Source: Tritrichomonas musculus (Eukaryota; Parabasalia; Tritrichomonadida; Tritrichomonadidae). Taken from it: a DNA stretch of 64,000 nucleotides. The position numbers and the translations under genes were made by a program. The stretch spans positions 682,001 through 746,000 of the forward strand of contig JAPFFF010000044.1 of assembly GCA_039105265.1 (NCBI GenBank). Direction: 5' to 3'. The notes below the pieces were generated by a model that was not told the origin of the DNA, did not search any database, and saw only the letters and a list, made by a program, of their open reading frames with translations. Numbering within the stretch: the first letter of the stretch is position 1; every line of letters starts with the position of its first letter. Positions 36,600 through 46,143 of this stretch are shown here, one piece after another.

Positions 36600-39500
36600 A
36601 TGTCTCAGTTCATACAAGATAAGCAGTTTACGTTTACAATCTCAGATGTCCAAAAAAATTTTAAAGATTTGACAGCAGGAAGTATTGATGAAAAAAATCT
36701 CAAATTTTCTATTTCTATCATCCCTAAAAAAGATAATTCTTTAAAATTTAAATTTTTATTTAATGAACTTCCAAAATCGAATCCATTTTGGGCCATTTTA
36801 TCCATTCAAATACAAGATCAAGAATTCAAAATATTTATAAATGATGAAATGCAAGTAAAACCATTTAAAGAAGCATACCCCACACCATTCAAAAAAGATA
36901 TTTTTTCCAAATGCCCCATTACAATTACCTATAAACTCACCCAAATTCCTTCATATATTTGTACATTAACGAATAGCCATGAATGCGTATGTTACATGAA
37001 TTCTTCAATTCAATTACTTTTCCATCTAGCCAAATTCCGCTCTTTTCTTTTCAAAATTCTTAACGACGACGAATTCAGCTGGCTTTATCGATTAATAAAA
37101 CTATTCAAGACAATGTGTAGCTCCAAATCGTCATTATCGACCCAAGAACTTACGGAATCCTTTGGGTGGCCCTCTCTAGCTCGTAAAATTCCTCACGATG
37201 CCTCTGAATTCATTTTGTTCCTTCTCGATCACGTGCGCGAAAACGAGTATCTTGACAGCAAAGAGAGAGAAGATTTTGATGCGATTTTCACATCACATGT
37301 CATTAACGAATCTGACAAGAGTGTTACACAACTGAAGATTATCGACACGTCTTTCATCGACAAGAAATCCACGTTCATTGACACTTTTCATAATGACATG
37401 TTAGGTAAAAAATTTCTCAAATTCCCAGAAGTTCTCTTTTTGTCTGTCTCAAACATCCGTTATCCTGATCTTCAGCGGACGCTTGACTTGTCACGTTATG
37501 CAGTCGATAAACAGGCATCTAACTACGTACTTTCTGGAATGATAGTTCGTGTTCACCGGCAGAAACAGATCAAGCATTTTGTGAGCTTTGTTCGTGCGAC
37601 TTTTGAAGAGATTTGGATGTACTTTAGCGACACCGTTGAGATCAACTATCCATGGACATATGACAAGAAAACGAAGAAGAACATCTCGCCCGTTGACTCG
37701 ACCATCCGTGAGAACATTGACAAGTGGCAATATCAAATAACCGTTTTAATGTACGTTAGAGAAGACGTTATTAAAGATTACTTTTGTTACACGCCAAATG
37801 TCATCCCTGTAAAAAGTGCCACCAAGAAGAAAGCTGATCCTTACAACGGGCCAACGAGGACAATAATGATAACAACAAATGATGACATTAACAAGTACGT
37901 TAAAGATGGCCATACAGACTTTGAAAAAGTGGGCTCATCGATCACTTTTTCAATGGATGCAAAATTATCTTTTAGTTCCGTTTACGAGTTCGTTAGTAAG
38001 GAGTTGAATGTTCCTTTGGGCTCCTTCATTCTTCGTACAGAGAGTAAAACAGGCGCGCCTTTCTTTCACCGTTTTGAAGACAACAGCAAAAGCATACTTG
38101 AGAACATTCACACTGAAAAGATTCACCTTTATTACGAAGCGAATGAAAATTCACGTGATTCGAACGATTTGAGATGCATACCATTTTACTTCCTGTTCTT
38201 TAAGTTCAATCCTCTTAAGTTCATTCATAATATACATGACAACTTGACCCATTCAGCACAAGAAAAAATGCTCTCTTCGACACCACTCAACATGCGACTT
38301 AAGAAGAAAATTCAGAGAACTAAATCTGTCAACGCTTCGAAAGCTGACAAGCAGAAAGAGAAGAAAAAAGAAGAGAAGAAATTAGAGAAAAATTGTTATC
38401 ATTTCCTGACAAGTTTAGTTTTGAATACTGAAAGCAAATTTGAAAAAATTCTTCCAAAGTTGATTGAATTAATTAATAAAAATGACACTTTTCAGCACAA
38501 TAAAATTCACCTTTACACGGCCGAATACAATTCAAATGACTCGAAGAAAATCGGTTATAAAGAAATCGATGTAAAAAAGAAGATCAAGGATTGTGTACCG
38601 CAAATAACATACGGAACATACATCTATGTTCAATGTGAAGATGACTTCACGGACGATACGAATATTGACCAACGGTTAATAGGTCAAATCAAGCCGAAAT
38701 TTTTGTTCTTTAAATACATGGACCAAGCGCTGCAGACACAGAGTTTTCCGAAAGAAATACCGAATGTTTTCATGCTTGAAAATTATTCAGTGCCTGTCAC
38801 TTTTTGTAAACTGTCAGATCCAAAGAATAAGACAAAAACGATGCTGTTTCCGCTTAGAATTAAATTGACACAAATTGAACAATTGGAGAAAATTATCTGT
38901 TTCGTAATGAATGAAAAATACCCGGAAAACGGTTTGATTCAACTTTTCTTTAGTTTCAAGGAAGATTCGCCTCCTTTCCAAGAGCCACTTTTTGGAAAGA
39001 CAAGCATCAAGGCGATCATTAAAATCCTCGAATTCTCAATGAGAACAATCTCTTTCAACCAGAGATTCCTCAACCTTTCGGGAAGCTCCTCGCAGTCGAT
39101 GGACAAAAGTGACGTGGATTTGAAGTCGTCTGAAGAGAAAGAAAAAATGCAAGAGCCAGAAACAGACACAACTTACAAACCTGCAATTTTCATTCATTAC
39201 CACATCTTCGACCATTACAACTCAGATGCGGAGAAGCCTGTTCGCGTCTACTTCAGTGAAGATGCGATTTCAATTCAATTGACAACTCAAATTTTGGTCA
39301 GAAAAAGTTGTCGCGTTTTGAATATCGCCGAAAAGTTGCTGAACATTTTTTCACAAGGTCTGTCTGAAGAAGATAAAAGTGACTTGTTGGCCATTAAAAA
39401 AGGTGAACTGAAATTCAATGACGTCTATCGTTGTCTGAAAATTTGTGATGGAAAAATTTCTTCTCAAATTCAGCTCGATTCTGAGGTAACGAGAAACATG

Positions 39501-39929
39501 GAAATTCGGTTTGAAAGAATTCCTGGCGGTTACTCTCAAAGTGAATTGGCAGGCTACATACCTGTCTTTTACGGCGCACTGTACAAAACTAACTATAACA
39601 CGAATTATATCGGCTCTATCGGCACTCCTTTCTACTTCCCGGTTTTGAAATCTGACATCGGCGATCCAAAGGTGACTAACTTCAGCCAGTTTAAGAAGAG
39701 CAACCTCTACACAAGGCTGAAATCAATGATAAATGAAAAGGAGGTGAATTATGAATTGTGCGTCGTAAATTACGCAGGATTCATTCAAAAAGTGGACGTT
39801 AACGAGCTGGAAAAAATCATTCAAAAAAATCTCAATTATTCAGTCTGCCTCAATTATTTGAATGCTTCTACGTTCATCGATGAAGATAAGTTCTTCAGCA
39901 ATGAAATTAGATTGTTAAGAGAAACTTAG
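36600..39929 (+). CDS. Ubiquitin-specific protease, USP7-like
   Basis: 1109 residues, ATG at 36600. Residues about 8-115 resemble a MATH/TRAF fold (FWAILSIQIQDQEFKIFIND). The USP catalytic domain follows. The Cys box is ECVCYMNSSIQLLF with catalytic Cys about 131; the preceding 'GLxNxGxT' is diverged to LTNSHECV. The second block is PHDASEFILFLLDH. The His box is QIKHFVSFVRATFEEIWMYF, with the usual GHY reduced to KHF but His kept. The rest, about residues 430-1109, has alternating helical and beta segments consistent with the ubiquitin-like (ICP0-binding and C2) repeats of USP7. Catalytic Cys and His are both present, so deubiquitinase activity is expected. The central part is GC-richer than its flanks. 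Confidence 0.85.
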   Translation: MSQFIQDKQFTFTISDVQKNFKDLTAGSIDEKNLKFSISIIPKKDNSLKFKFLFNELPKSNPFWAILSIQIQDQEFKIFINDEMQVKPFKEAYPTPFKKDIFSKCPITITYKLTQIPSYICTLTNSHECVCYMNSSIQLLFHLAKFRSFLFKILNDDEFSWLYRLIKLFKTMCSSKSSLSTQELTESFGWPSLARKIPHDASEFILFLLDHVRENEYLDSKEREDFDAIFTSHVINESDKSVTQLKIIDTSFIDKKSTFIDTFHNDMLGKKFLKFPEVLFLSVSNIRYPDLQRTLDLSRYAVDKQASNYVLSGMIVRVHRQKQIKHFVSFVRATFEEIWMYFSDTVEINYPWTYDKKTKKNISPVDSTIRENIDKWQYQITVLMYVREDVIKDYFCYTPNVIPVKSATKKKADPYNGPTRTIMITTNDDINKYVKDGHTDFEKVGSSITFSMDAKLSFSSVYEFVSKELNVPLGSFILRTESKTGAPFFHRFEDNSKSILENIHTEKIHLYYEANENSRDSNDLRCIPFYFLFFKFNPLKFIHNIHDNLTHSAQEKMLSSTPLNMRLKKKIQRTKSVNASKADKQKEKKKEEKKLEKNCYHFLTSLVLNTESKFEKILPKLIELINKNDTFQHNKIHLYTAEYNSNDSKKIGYKEIDVKKKIKDCVPQITYGTYIYVQCEDDFTDDTNIDQRLIGQIKPKFLFFKYMDQALQTQSFPKEIPNVFMLENYSVPVTFCKLSDPKNKTKTMLFPLRIKLTQIEQLEKIICFVMNEKYPENGLIQLFFSFKEDSPPFQEPLFGKTSIKAIIKILEFSMRTISFNQRFLNLSGSSSQSMDKSDVDLKSSEEKEKMQEPETDTTYKPAIFIHYHIFDHYNSDAEKPVRVYFSEDAISIQLTTQILVRKSCRVLNIAEKLLNIFSQGLSEEDKSDLLAIKKGELKFNDVYRCLKICDGKISSQIQLDSEVTRNMEIRFERIPGGYSQSELAGYIPVFYGALYKTNYNTNYIGSIGTPFYFPVLKSDIGDPKVTNFSQFKKSNLYTRLKSMINEKEVNYELCVVNYAGFIQKVDVNELEKIIQKNLNYSVCLNYLNASTFIDEDKFFSNEIRLLRET

Positions 39930-40181
39930 ATATTATTAAAATTAATTTTTTCTTTATTTTTCTTATTTTTAAAATTGCTACTTCCTATCGATTTTAAACT
40001 TCAAAAAGAAAAATTAAAATATCAAAATTAATTTAATATATGCTTATAAAAAAGTTAATATATAAAATAATTTGGTTGTTTAAATAATTATATAGAGATA
40101 AAATTATTTTAAAATATATAAAATTTGAAAGAAAAAAAATTGAGACAAAATAAATAACGATTTTTTAAACAGTTGGATCAT

Positions 40182-42305
40182 ATGATAATAGTTTGTGGAA
40201 ACAATGACCAATTTCAGCTTGGAGTAAAATCAAATTCTGCCGATCAAGAAGTTTCTCCTCCTCTTCCCTCTCAAATTGATGCATCTTCTGTTTTATCTTA
40301 TTCAACTTTGAACTATCATACAGTATTAATTACAAAAGATGGTTTAATGCAAGCAGCTGGAGATTCTGGAAGTGGCAGAATCAGTGGAATTCTCAATAAT
40401 TATGAACACAATCAATTTAATATAATTGAAATAAGAGACAACAAAAATCATTTATTTGTACCGATTTCGGCAGTTTGTGGATGGTTTTATACTCTTTATT
40501 TAGTTTCACGGGAGAAAAATAGCAACCAAAATCAGTTAGCTTATGCATCTTCCAGTTCAATGGACAATTACCCAGCTATACTCAACATCGGAAATCGAAA
40601 TCCAATTGCAATTTTTGGCGGGGAAGGAATTTCTGCAGCGATCGATTCAGAAGGCGCAATTATCTTCATTTTCAATTCAAATATAATTAAAGTTACTCAT
40701 CTTCCAGGAAACGAGAAAGCAGTCAGTGTAGCATGCTGCAACAATTTCACTATTGTCCTTAGTTCAAATAATTATGTATTCTATTCTGAGATAAAAAAAA
40801 ACAAAGATATTGATTTACAAAAAGTGACAGAACTTGAACATACAGAAATTGTCAATATTTCTGGCACATTTAACCATTGCTTTGCGGTCAGCAAAGATGG
40901 AAAAGTTTTCGGTTTTGGCGACAATCATGATGGACAACTTGGAATCGGAAGCTCTCCAAAAACAGTTGCCAAATTCACAGAAGTATCTAAGCTCGGCAAG
41001 CACAAAATCGTCGCTGCTTATGCAGGAAGCTCGCACTCGCTTTTTCAAACGAGAAGTGGAAAAATTTTTGCTTGCGGAGCGAATAACTCAGGCCAGCTTC
41101 TTCTCAGTTCTACATCAAATAAAAACGAACTCTTCCCTGTTGAAACGACCATTCAAAAAGGCGCCAAATTCTGCATTGCTGGCGCCTTTTTGTCCGTTGT
41201 TTTTATCGACGCTCTCCCAGAGATGAGTCCGAACCAAGTCATTAAAACACAAAAAGTGACACCTTCAACCACGAAGCCAAAAAGAACTGCACCAGCCAGC
41301 GATGAAGTATCACTCCTGAAGGCAGAAAACGCACGCCTAATCAAGGAGAACCAGCAACTATTAGAAAAAGTCAAGAAATTTGAATCATCACAATTGACAA
41401 AAAGTGACACATCAACAAAAAAGAACGAACTCGATATTTTGAGTGTTGAAAACATATCACAGCTGAAGCAAGTTGAAGCACTCGGCCGTGGATCGCAGTC
41501 GCAAGTAGTGAAAGTTTCACGCGAGCAATTTTTTGCATTGAAAATCCTAGACATAAAAGTCAAGAAGACAAAAAGTTCCAAAAAAACCGCCGATAATGAA
41601 GACTTTTCAATGATGAAACGGTTTTTACAAGAATATGAAATTCTGAACAGTCTTCACCATCCAAACATCATAAAGACGTTTGGAATCTGTTTTGGCGACT
41701 CAGCGAATCCTCCTTCGATTCTTCTTGAATTCTGTCCGTGCAATTTGAGCGACATCGTTGAAGACTTGGACGACTTCGAACGTGTGACTGTCATTTACGA
41801 AATAGCTGCGGCAATGAAGGCCGTCCATGGAAGCCATCTGATTCACCGCGATTTGAAGCCGGAAAACATTTTGCTGGATGATAAAAAGCATGCAAAATTG
41901 AGTGACTTTGGAATTTCTTGTTTCGTTGACGTGTCAACTCAAACTCAGTCAAAAACTGGCTGTATCGGCACATTGAAATTTATGGCACCTGAACTTTTGA
42001 ATGAAAGTACAAAATATTCTGAAAAAGTGGACGTGTATTCATTCGGTGTTGTTGTCTTCTTCATTCTCTCATCCGGCGAATATCCTAAAATTAGCATCGT
42101 CGAGGTCGGGAATGGAAAAAAGGCAAAAATTCCTGACTCTGTAAACAGTTTTTCGCGTGATTTGATAAATCAATGCTGGTCAACTGATCCGAAATTAAGA
42201 CCATCTTTTTCTGAAATCGTTGATAAAATTGTTGATCACAAATTCAAAATGATTGATGGTGTAGAAAAAGATCTTCAAAAGTTTAAAGCTTTTCTATCTC
42301 TATGA
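40182..42305 (+). CDS. RCC1-repeat / protein kinase fusion
   Basis: 707 residues from the ATG at 40182; TCATATG overlaps the start, giving an Inr-like motif at 40178. Residues about 1-345 are RCC1-type beta-propeller repeats (GKVFGFGDNHDGQLGIGSS, GKIFACGANNSGQLLLSS). A short coiled coil follows (LLKAENARLIKENQQLLEKV). Residues about 432-700 form a kinase domain: LGRGSQSQVVKVS, FALKIL (Lys about 453), HRDLKPENILLDD (Asp about 557), DFG, GTLKFMAPELL, and YSEKVDVYSFGVVVFFIL. The last block and the WSTDPKLRPSF motif point to a TKL-type kinase. All catalytic residues are intact. RCC1-kinase fusions in the opposite order exist in NEK8/NEK9; here RCC1 is N-terminal. The substrate is unknown. Confidence 0.88.
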   Translation: MIIVCGNNDQFQLGVKSNSADQEVSPPLPSQIDASSVLSYSTLNYHTVLITKDGLMQAAGDSGSGRISGILNNYEHNQFNIIEIRDNKNHLFVPISAVCGWFYTLYLVSREKNSNQNQLAYASSSSMDNYPAILNIGNRNPIAIFGGEGISAAIDSEGAIIFIFNSNIIKVTHLPGNEKAVSVACCNNFTIVLSSNNYVFYSEIKKNKDIDLQKVTELEHTEIVNISGTFNHCFAVSKDGKVFGFGDNHDGQLGIGSSPKTVAKFTEVSKLGKHKIVAAYAGSSHSLFQTRSGKIFACGANNSGQLLLSSTSNKNELFPVETTIQKGAKFCIAGAFLSVVFIDALPEMSPNQVIKTQKVTPSTTKPKRTAPASDEVSLLKAENARLIKENQQLLEKVKKFESSQLTKSDTSTKKNELDILSVENISQLKQVEALGRGSQSQVVKVSREQFFALKILDIKVKKTKSSKKTADNEDFSMMKRFLQEYEILNSLHHPNIIKTFGICFGDSANPPSILLEFCPCNLSDIVEDLDDFERVTVIYEIAAAMKAVHGSHLIHRDLKPENILLDDKKHAKLSDFGISCFVDVSTQTQSKTGCIGTLKFMAPELLNESTKYSEKVDVYSFGVVVFFILSSGEYPKISIVEVGNGKKAKIPDSVNSFSRDLINQCWSTDPKLRPSFSEIVDKIVDHKFKMIDGVEKDLQKFKAFLSL

Positions 42306-42657
42306 TGAATAGTATTTTAAAATTTTTTATTTTTATTTACAAAAATTATGAACTTTTTTTTTAAACGTTCCTTTTTGTTTATCCAAAAAAATTGAAAATT
42401 GGATGGATGATGTCATATCCATAATATTTGTGTTTAATTATACAAATTCAGATTGTCTTATTGATAATAAAAATAAATAATTATATTCAATAAACAATTA
42501 TTAACCTGTTTTACTCACTTTTGATTGAAAATAAAAATTATTTTACGTATAATCATTGCATTTCAAAAATGGAAAAAAAAAAAAAAATTGAAAATTTGAA
42601 ACTTTTTGAATATTTTTTTTTTATTGAATTTATTTTTTAACGTATAAATTAATAAAT
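42306..42657. other. AT-rich intergenic region
   Basis: 352 bp between two plus-strand genes; homopolymer A and T runs (for example 42574-42587). Nothing specific seen. Confidence 0.5.
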
Positions 42658-44085
42658 ATGACAAATAACATCGATTATGAGCCATCTGTTAATAACTTTA
42701 GAAGATTGCTGCAAACAGATGATAGTAGTAAGTTTAATCTTTTCGTAAAAATTCAAGATATCGATGTCAAATCCAAAGAAACAAGCAGCCAACAAAGGCA
42801 ATTTCATATCGAAACAACAATTAATAAAGCACGAATTATTTCAAAGAAGATCAACGAAATCTATCAAGTTGATCCAACAGTTTCAGATTACACCCTCCAG
42901 ATTCCAATTATAAAAGAAAGTACAAAAGAAAATAAAAATGACACGAGATACGAAGAAATGATCAAATTATTGTTCAAATCAATTGATAACAAAATTACAT
43001 TTTCATCTGAAGAATGGAAAGCCGTTGGCCAGGTCCTATTTTTACTTGGAGAGGAAGAAATCAAAGACGATTACAGCATGAGAACCCTGGAGGAGTCTCT
43101 CTCATTTTTGTGCACAGAATTTCATCAAAAGTCGATTGAATACCTATCGTCACATTTCAAAGAACTTTTTGAGAGTGGTACGATGAAATATCTTGAAGAT
43201 GAAGTGAAGGAAGAGATCATCGACAGGTACTTCGCAGACAAAGAAAAGCAAATTGAAGAAGAAGAAGAAGAAGAAATTGTGAGGAAAATGATCGAAGAAG
43301 AGGAGCCAGCGAAAGTGGTTTTTCACTTCATTGCTCGGATGTCGAGTGAGGAGTGGAGTGAAGAAGTTCTGCGATTCATCATTGAGAGAGTCGACGATGA
43401 AGTGATTGAAGGAGAAATTTCAGAGTTTGTCTTCAATCTTCGGCGCCGCATCGAGAAGCGTCTGCGCGACCTTGAAAGCGGAGACGGGAAGAAGAAATCG
43501 AAGAGGAAGAGCAGGAAAGGCGGCAAGATTGAATGCGAGTACAGCGGAAACGAACTGTCAGGAATCACGAGCTTTCTGAATCAGAAATCAGAAGAAGAAG
43601 GATCAACGATGAGCAAAGTCGAGGTCTCTGGCGGAGGGGAAATAAATACATCACGTCCAATCACGAATCTTTTTAAATATGATTCTGATCACATCAATGA
43701 ATATTATTATAACAGGGTTTCAAATTGGCCGACAGGTCGAGATTCGTGGATTAAATTCGATTTTGGAGAACAGAGAATCAATTTGACGTCATACACATTC
43801 AGATCAAACAGCAGCAGTCCGAGCAGCCACGCGCATCCGAGGACGTGGACTATGTCAGGATCAGATGACGGGGAGCACTGGGAGGTCATCGACCAGCAGA
43901 CGGACAATCCAGCCCTGAATGGCGAGTACAAGCAACACCGGTTTGTGTGTGAGAACAAGAACAAATATTACAGATACATCCAGTACAAGCAGGCTGACTC
44001 ATGGGATACGAACAAAAATTTCCAGTATGTTGTTTATCTTACGTGCTTCGAATTGTTTGGATCAATATTGGTACCAACGAAATAG
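42658..44085 (+). CDS. Discoidin (F5/8 type C) domain protein with helical BTB/BACK-like N-terminus
   Basis: 475 residues, ATG at 42658. Residues about 1-180 (IKLLFKSIDNKITFSSEEWK, then LSFLCTEFHQKSIEYLSSHF) resemble the degenerate BTB-BACK architecture common in trichomonad proteins. Residues about 195-285 are strongly charged and helical (EEEEEEIVRKMIEEEE and RRRIEKRLRD). Residues about 325-470 form a discoidin-like domain: SWIKFDFGEQRINLTSYTFR, HPRTWTMSGSDDGEHWEVID, and YYRYIQYKQADSWDTN. These are the usual W..F.....V.SY.I......P..W...GS.D...W elements of the family, which bind carbohydrate or protein ligands. No signal peptide is seen, so the domain is probably cytosolic. Confidence 0.85.
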   Translation: MTNNIDYEPSVNNFRRLLQTDDSSKFNLFVKIQDIDVKSKETSSQQRQFHIETTINKARIISKKINEIYQVDPTVSDYTLQIPIIKESTKENKNDTRYEEMIKLLFKSIDNKITFSSEEWKAVGQVLFLLGEEEIKDDYSMRTLEESLSFLCTEFHQKSIEYLSSHFKELFESGTMKYLEDEVKEEIIDRYFADKEKQIEEEEEEEIVRKMIEEEEPAKVVFHFIARMSSEEWSEEVLRFIIERVDDEVIEGEISEFVFNLRRRIEKRLRDLESGDGKKKSKRKSRKGGKIECEYSGNELSGITSFLNQKSEEEGSTMSKVEVSGGGEINTSRPITNLFKYDSDHINEYYYNRVSNWPTGRDSWIKFDFGEQRINLTSYTFRSNSSSPSSHAHPRTWTMSGSDDGEHWEVIDQQTDNPALNGEYKQHRFVCENKNKYYRYIQYKQADSWDTNKNFQYVVYLTCFELFGSILVPTK

Positions 44086-44316
44086 ATAAATTATTCATAA
44101 TTATAGTAATTAAAGTTGAAAAAAAAAAAAAATCAAATTGATTTTTACTCATCTTTGATAATTAGTCCTATGTGAATTCAAATTAGTGTTATAAATATAT
44201 TTATTTATTTATTATTCTTTAATTAACAATTAAAATGGAACCTATGAAAATATAATTTTTATTATATTATATTTTTATTATTTTAAAATAACTTAATATT
44301 ATTCTGAATAATGTAA

Positions 44317-44396
44317 GGTTGTTTGGCCGAGTGGTCTAAGGCGCCAGTTTAAGGCACTGGTCCGCGAGGGCGTGGGTTCGAACCCCACAGCAACCA
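44317..44396 (+). tRNA. tRNA-Leu(AAG)
   Basis: Class II tRNA cloverleaf read directly. The acceptor stem GGTTGTT pairs with AGCAACC (one G-T pair), discriminator base A. The D-arm/A-box is TGGCCGAGTGG, and the anticodon stem CCAGT/ACTGG surrounds loop TTAAGGC, giving anticodon AAG. The variable arm is long (TCCGCGAGGGCG region) and the T-arm/B-box is GGGTTCGAACCC. No intron is present and CCA is not encoded. The T-run just downstream (44397-44404) is a Pol III terminator. An A or T at tRNA position 34 read as inosine would decode CUN Leu codons. It lies only 46 bp before the ATG of the next gene. Confidence 0.95.
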
Positions 44397-44404
44397 TTTT
44401 TTTT
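44397..44404 (+). terminator. Pol III T-run terminator of tRNA-Leu
   Basis: Eight consecutive T residues directly after the discriminator base, the standard RNA polymerase III stop signal. Confidence 0.85.
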
Positions 44405-44442
44405 ACTCTTATATAAATTTTATAATAAAACCTTTTTTTAAA

Positions 44443-46143
44443 ATGGAAAATCTTTTTAAAGATAACACAAAGATCAAAGCATATGCACAAATTCAAAAGA
44501 ATCTTTGTGATTTATCGATGAACTCACCAGATGACGAAATCAATAATTTTATCAATCAAATACCGTCAGAATTTCTCAATCAGAAAGAAGATTTAATGAT
44601 GGTATGCCAATTAATTTCCTACTATTCACGAAATTCTTTCAAAAACAACAAAGGGAACACCATTAAACTCTTTGAAAAAATCATGAAACCGATAAAAACT
44701 CATTTACAGAACGAATCCTTATTTTTCTGGGAAATTTTTGGTGGCCTTATTTACTTCAAACGCTGGATGTTTGAAGAAGGCCTTATTAGCATTGAAACCA
44801 TTATTCAATCAGCGCGAGACACAGAGACCTCATTAATTGCTGACTATTTTTTGCCAGAAATCATTGAGAACGAGCCGGAACTTTTTGAGAAGGAGATTAA
44901 AAATTTTGTCAAGACACCCTATACAAAAGAGTATTTGAATGACTTCAAAGAATTACGGTTAAAACATTTCAAATGGCTGCGTGAATCGAATGACTATCAC
45001 GATCCGTTTTACAAAGAAATTGAGAAGGACGCGCTTCGTTATTCAATAAAAACGGATGACATTGAATTATTCCAAGAAATTCTATCAAAATCGAATCTCT
45101 CAATTAATTCAACCATCAGTGAATCATTGATTGAAAGCTTTTATTTGTATTTGAAAGAAGTTCCTTTGATTGATTTTGCAATTGAATTCAATGCGATAAA
45201 AATATTCAAATATTTGATAATGAACGATGCAACCGTTAAAATTAATCCGTTTAGTTCAATTCGAAATCGAAATTATGAGATTATTCATATAATTGAAAAT
45301 AAGGTTAAAGAGAAATTCGCTGAGGAATCTCTCGATTGTTCGGTTGAAAGCTGGAACTTTGAAATGGTTGAATATTCAATGGAAAATTATGACTTCAACT
45401 TTTTGAATGAAAGCGATATTGATTCAAAATATGATGAGATGATATTATCACTTGTAAATGGCATTTTTTTTTCATTCAATTTCATCTTCTTTGATTCAAT
45501 TTTTCTGCCATTTTTGAGAATGAATTCTCGTTTCGTTTCTCAAAGAATTCATGAAATTGTTTACGAAAGTTTTCAGGATAAGTCGTGCTTCTTTGCCAAA
45601 GAACTATTGAAATATCCTGGCATTGATATTAATTTTCAATCAAACAATGAACACAATGCAAACTTTTTCGCAAAAGCAATAAAAGACAGAAATTTGAATG
45701 CAATTGAATTACTCTTAAAAAATCCCAAATTCAATGTAAATAGGCCTTGTTTTGGCCTTTATCTTCCTCTTCAATTTGCTTGCTTGGCTTTCACTGATAT
45801 GAGAGTTGTTGAAATGCTCGCTAAACGTTCTGATTCAATAATGATTGCTTTTCAATTGTGCGTAAAACAAGGAAATTCTTATGCAGTGAGCTATTTTTTG
45901 AAAAATTTCGATATTGAATTGAATAACTTTGACGTGTTCTTCTTCTATTTAATTAAAAATCATTTCTTGTTTACATTGAAAATGTGCTTGCTGTATTACA
46001 TTGAAAATAATAAAGATAAAGATGCTGACCAGATAATCAAGGATTTTAATATTCATACATTTTTCTTTAATGATTTTAGCGAAGAAATTTTGGAGTGTTT
46101 CAAGAAAGCAATTCACGAAATAACTGATGTAAAAATTAAATAA
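44443..46143 (+). CDS. Ankyrin-type repeat protein
   Basis: 566 residues, ATG at 44443. The N-terminal 200 residues match the helical leader seen on trichomonad ankyrin proteins (LMMVCQLISYYSRNSFKNNK, LFFWEIFGGLIYFKRWMFEE). Degenerate ankyrin units follow, for example VPLIDFAIEFNAIKIFKYLI, AKAIKDRNLNAIELLLKNPK, and LPLQFACLAFTDMRVVEMLA. The repeats keep the A....(N).....LL pattern but TPLH is mostly lost. No membrane segment or catalytic domain was recognised. It is probably a cytosolic protein-binding scaffold. Its whole 5' leader must fit in the 46 bp after the tRNA gene or overlap it. Confidence 0.8.
   Translation: MENLFKDNTKIKAYAQIQKNLCDLSMNSPDDEINNFINQIPSEFLNQKEDLMMVCQLISYYSRNSFKNNKGNTIKLFEKIMKPIKTHLQNESLFFWEIFGGLIYFKRWMFEEGLISIETIIQSARDTETSLIADYFLPEIIENEPELFEKEIKNFVKTPYTKEYLNDFKELRLKHFKWLRESNDYHDPFYKEIEKDALRYSIKTDDIELFQEILSKSNLSINSTISESLIESFYLYLKEVPLIDFAIEFNAIKIFKYLIMNDATVKINPFSSIRNRNYEIIHIIENKVKEKFAEESLDCSVESWNFEMVEYSMENYDFNFLNESDIDSKYDEMILSLVNGIFFSFNFIFFDSIFLPFLRMNSRFVSQRIHEIVYESFQDKSCFFAKELLKYPGIDINFQSNNEHNANFFAKAIKDRNLNAIELLLKNPKFNVNRPCFGLYLPLQFACLAFTDMRVVEMLAKRSDSIMIAFQLCVKQGNSYAVSYFLKNFDIELNNFDVFFFYLIKNHFLFTLKMCLLYYIENNKDKDADQIIKDFNIHTFFFNDFSEEILECFKKAIHEITDVKIK

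Noticed and set aside
44299-44496. Minus-strand 65-residue frame containing VGFEPTPSRTSALNWRLRPL
   Set aside because: This is the well-known spurious translation of the antisense of a tRNA-Leu gene.
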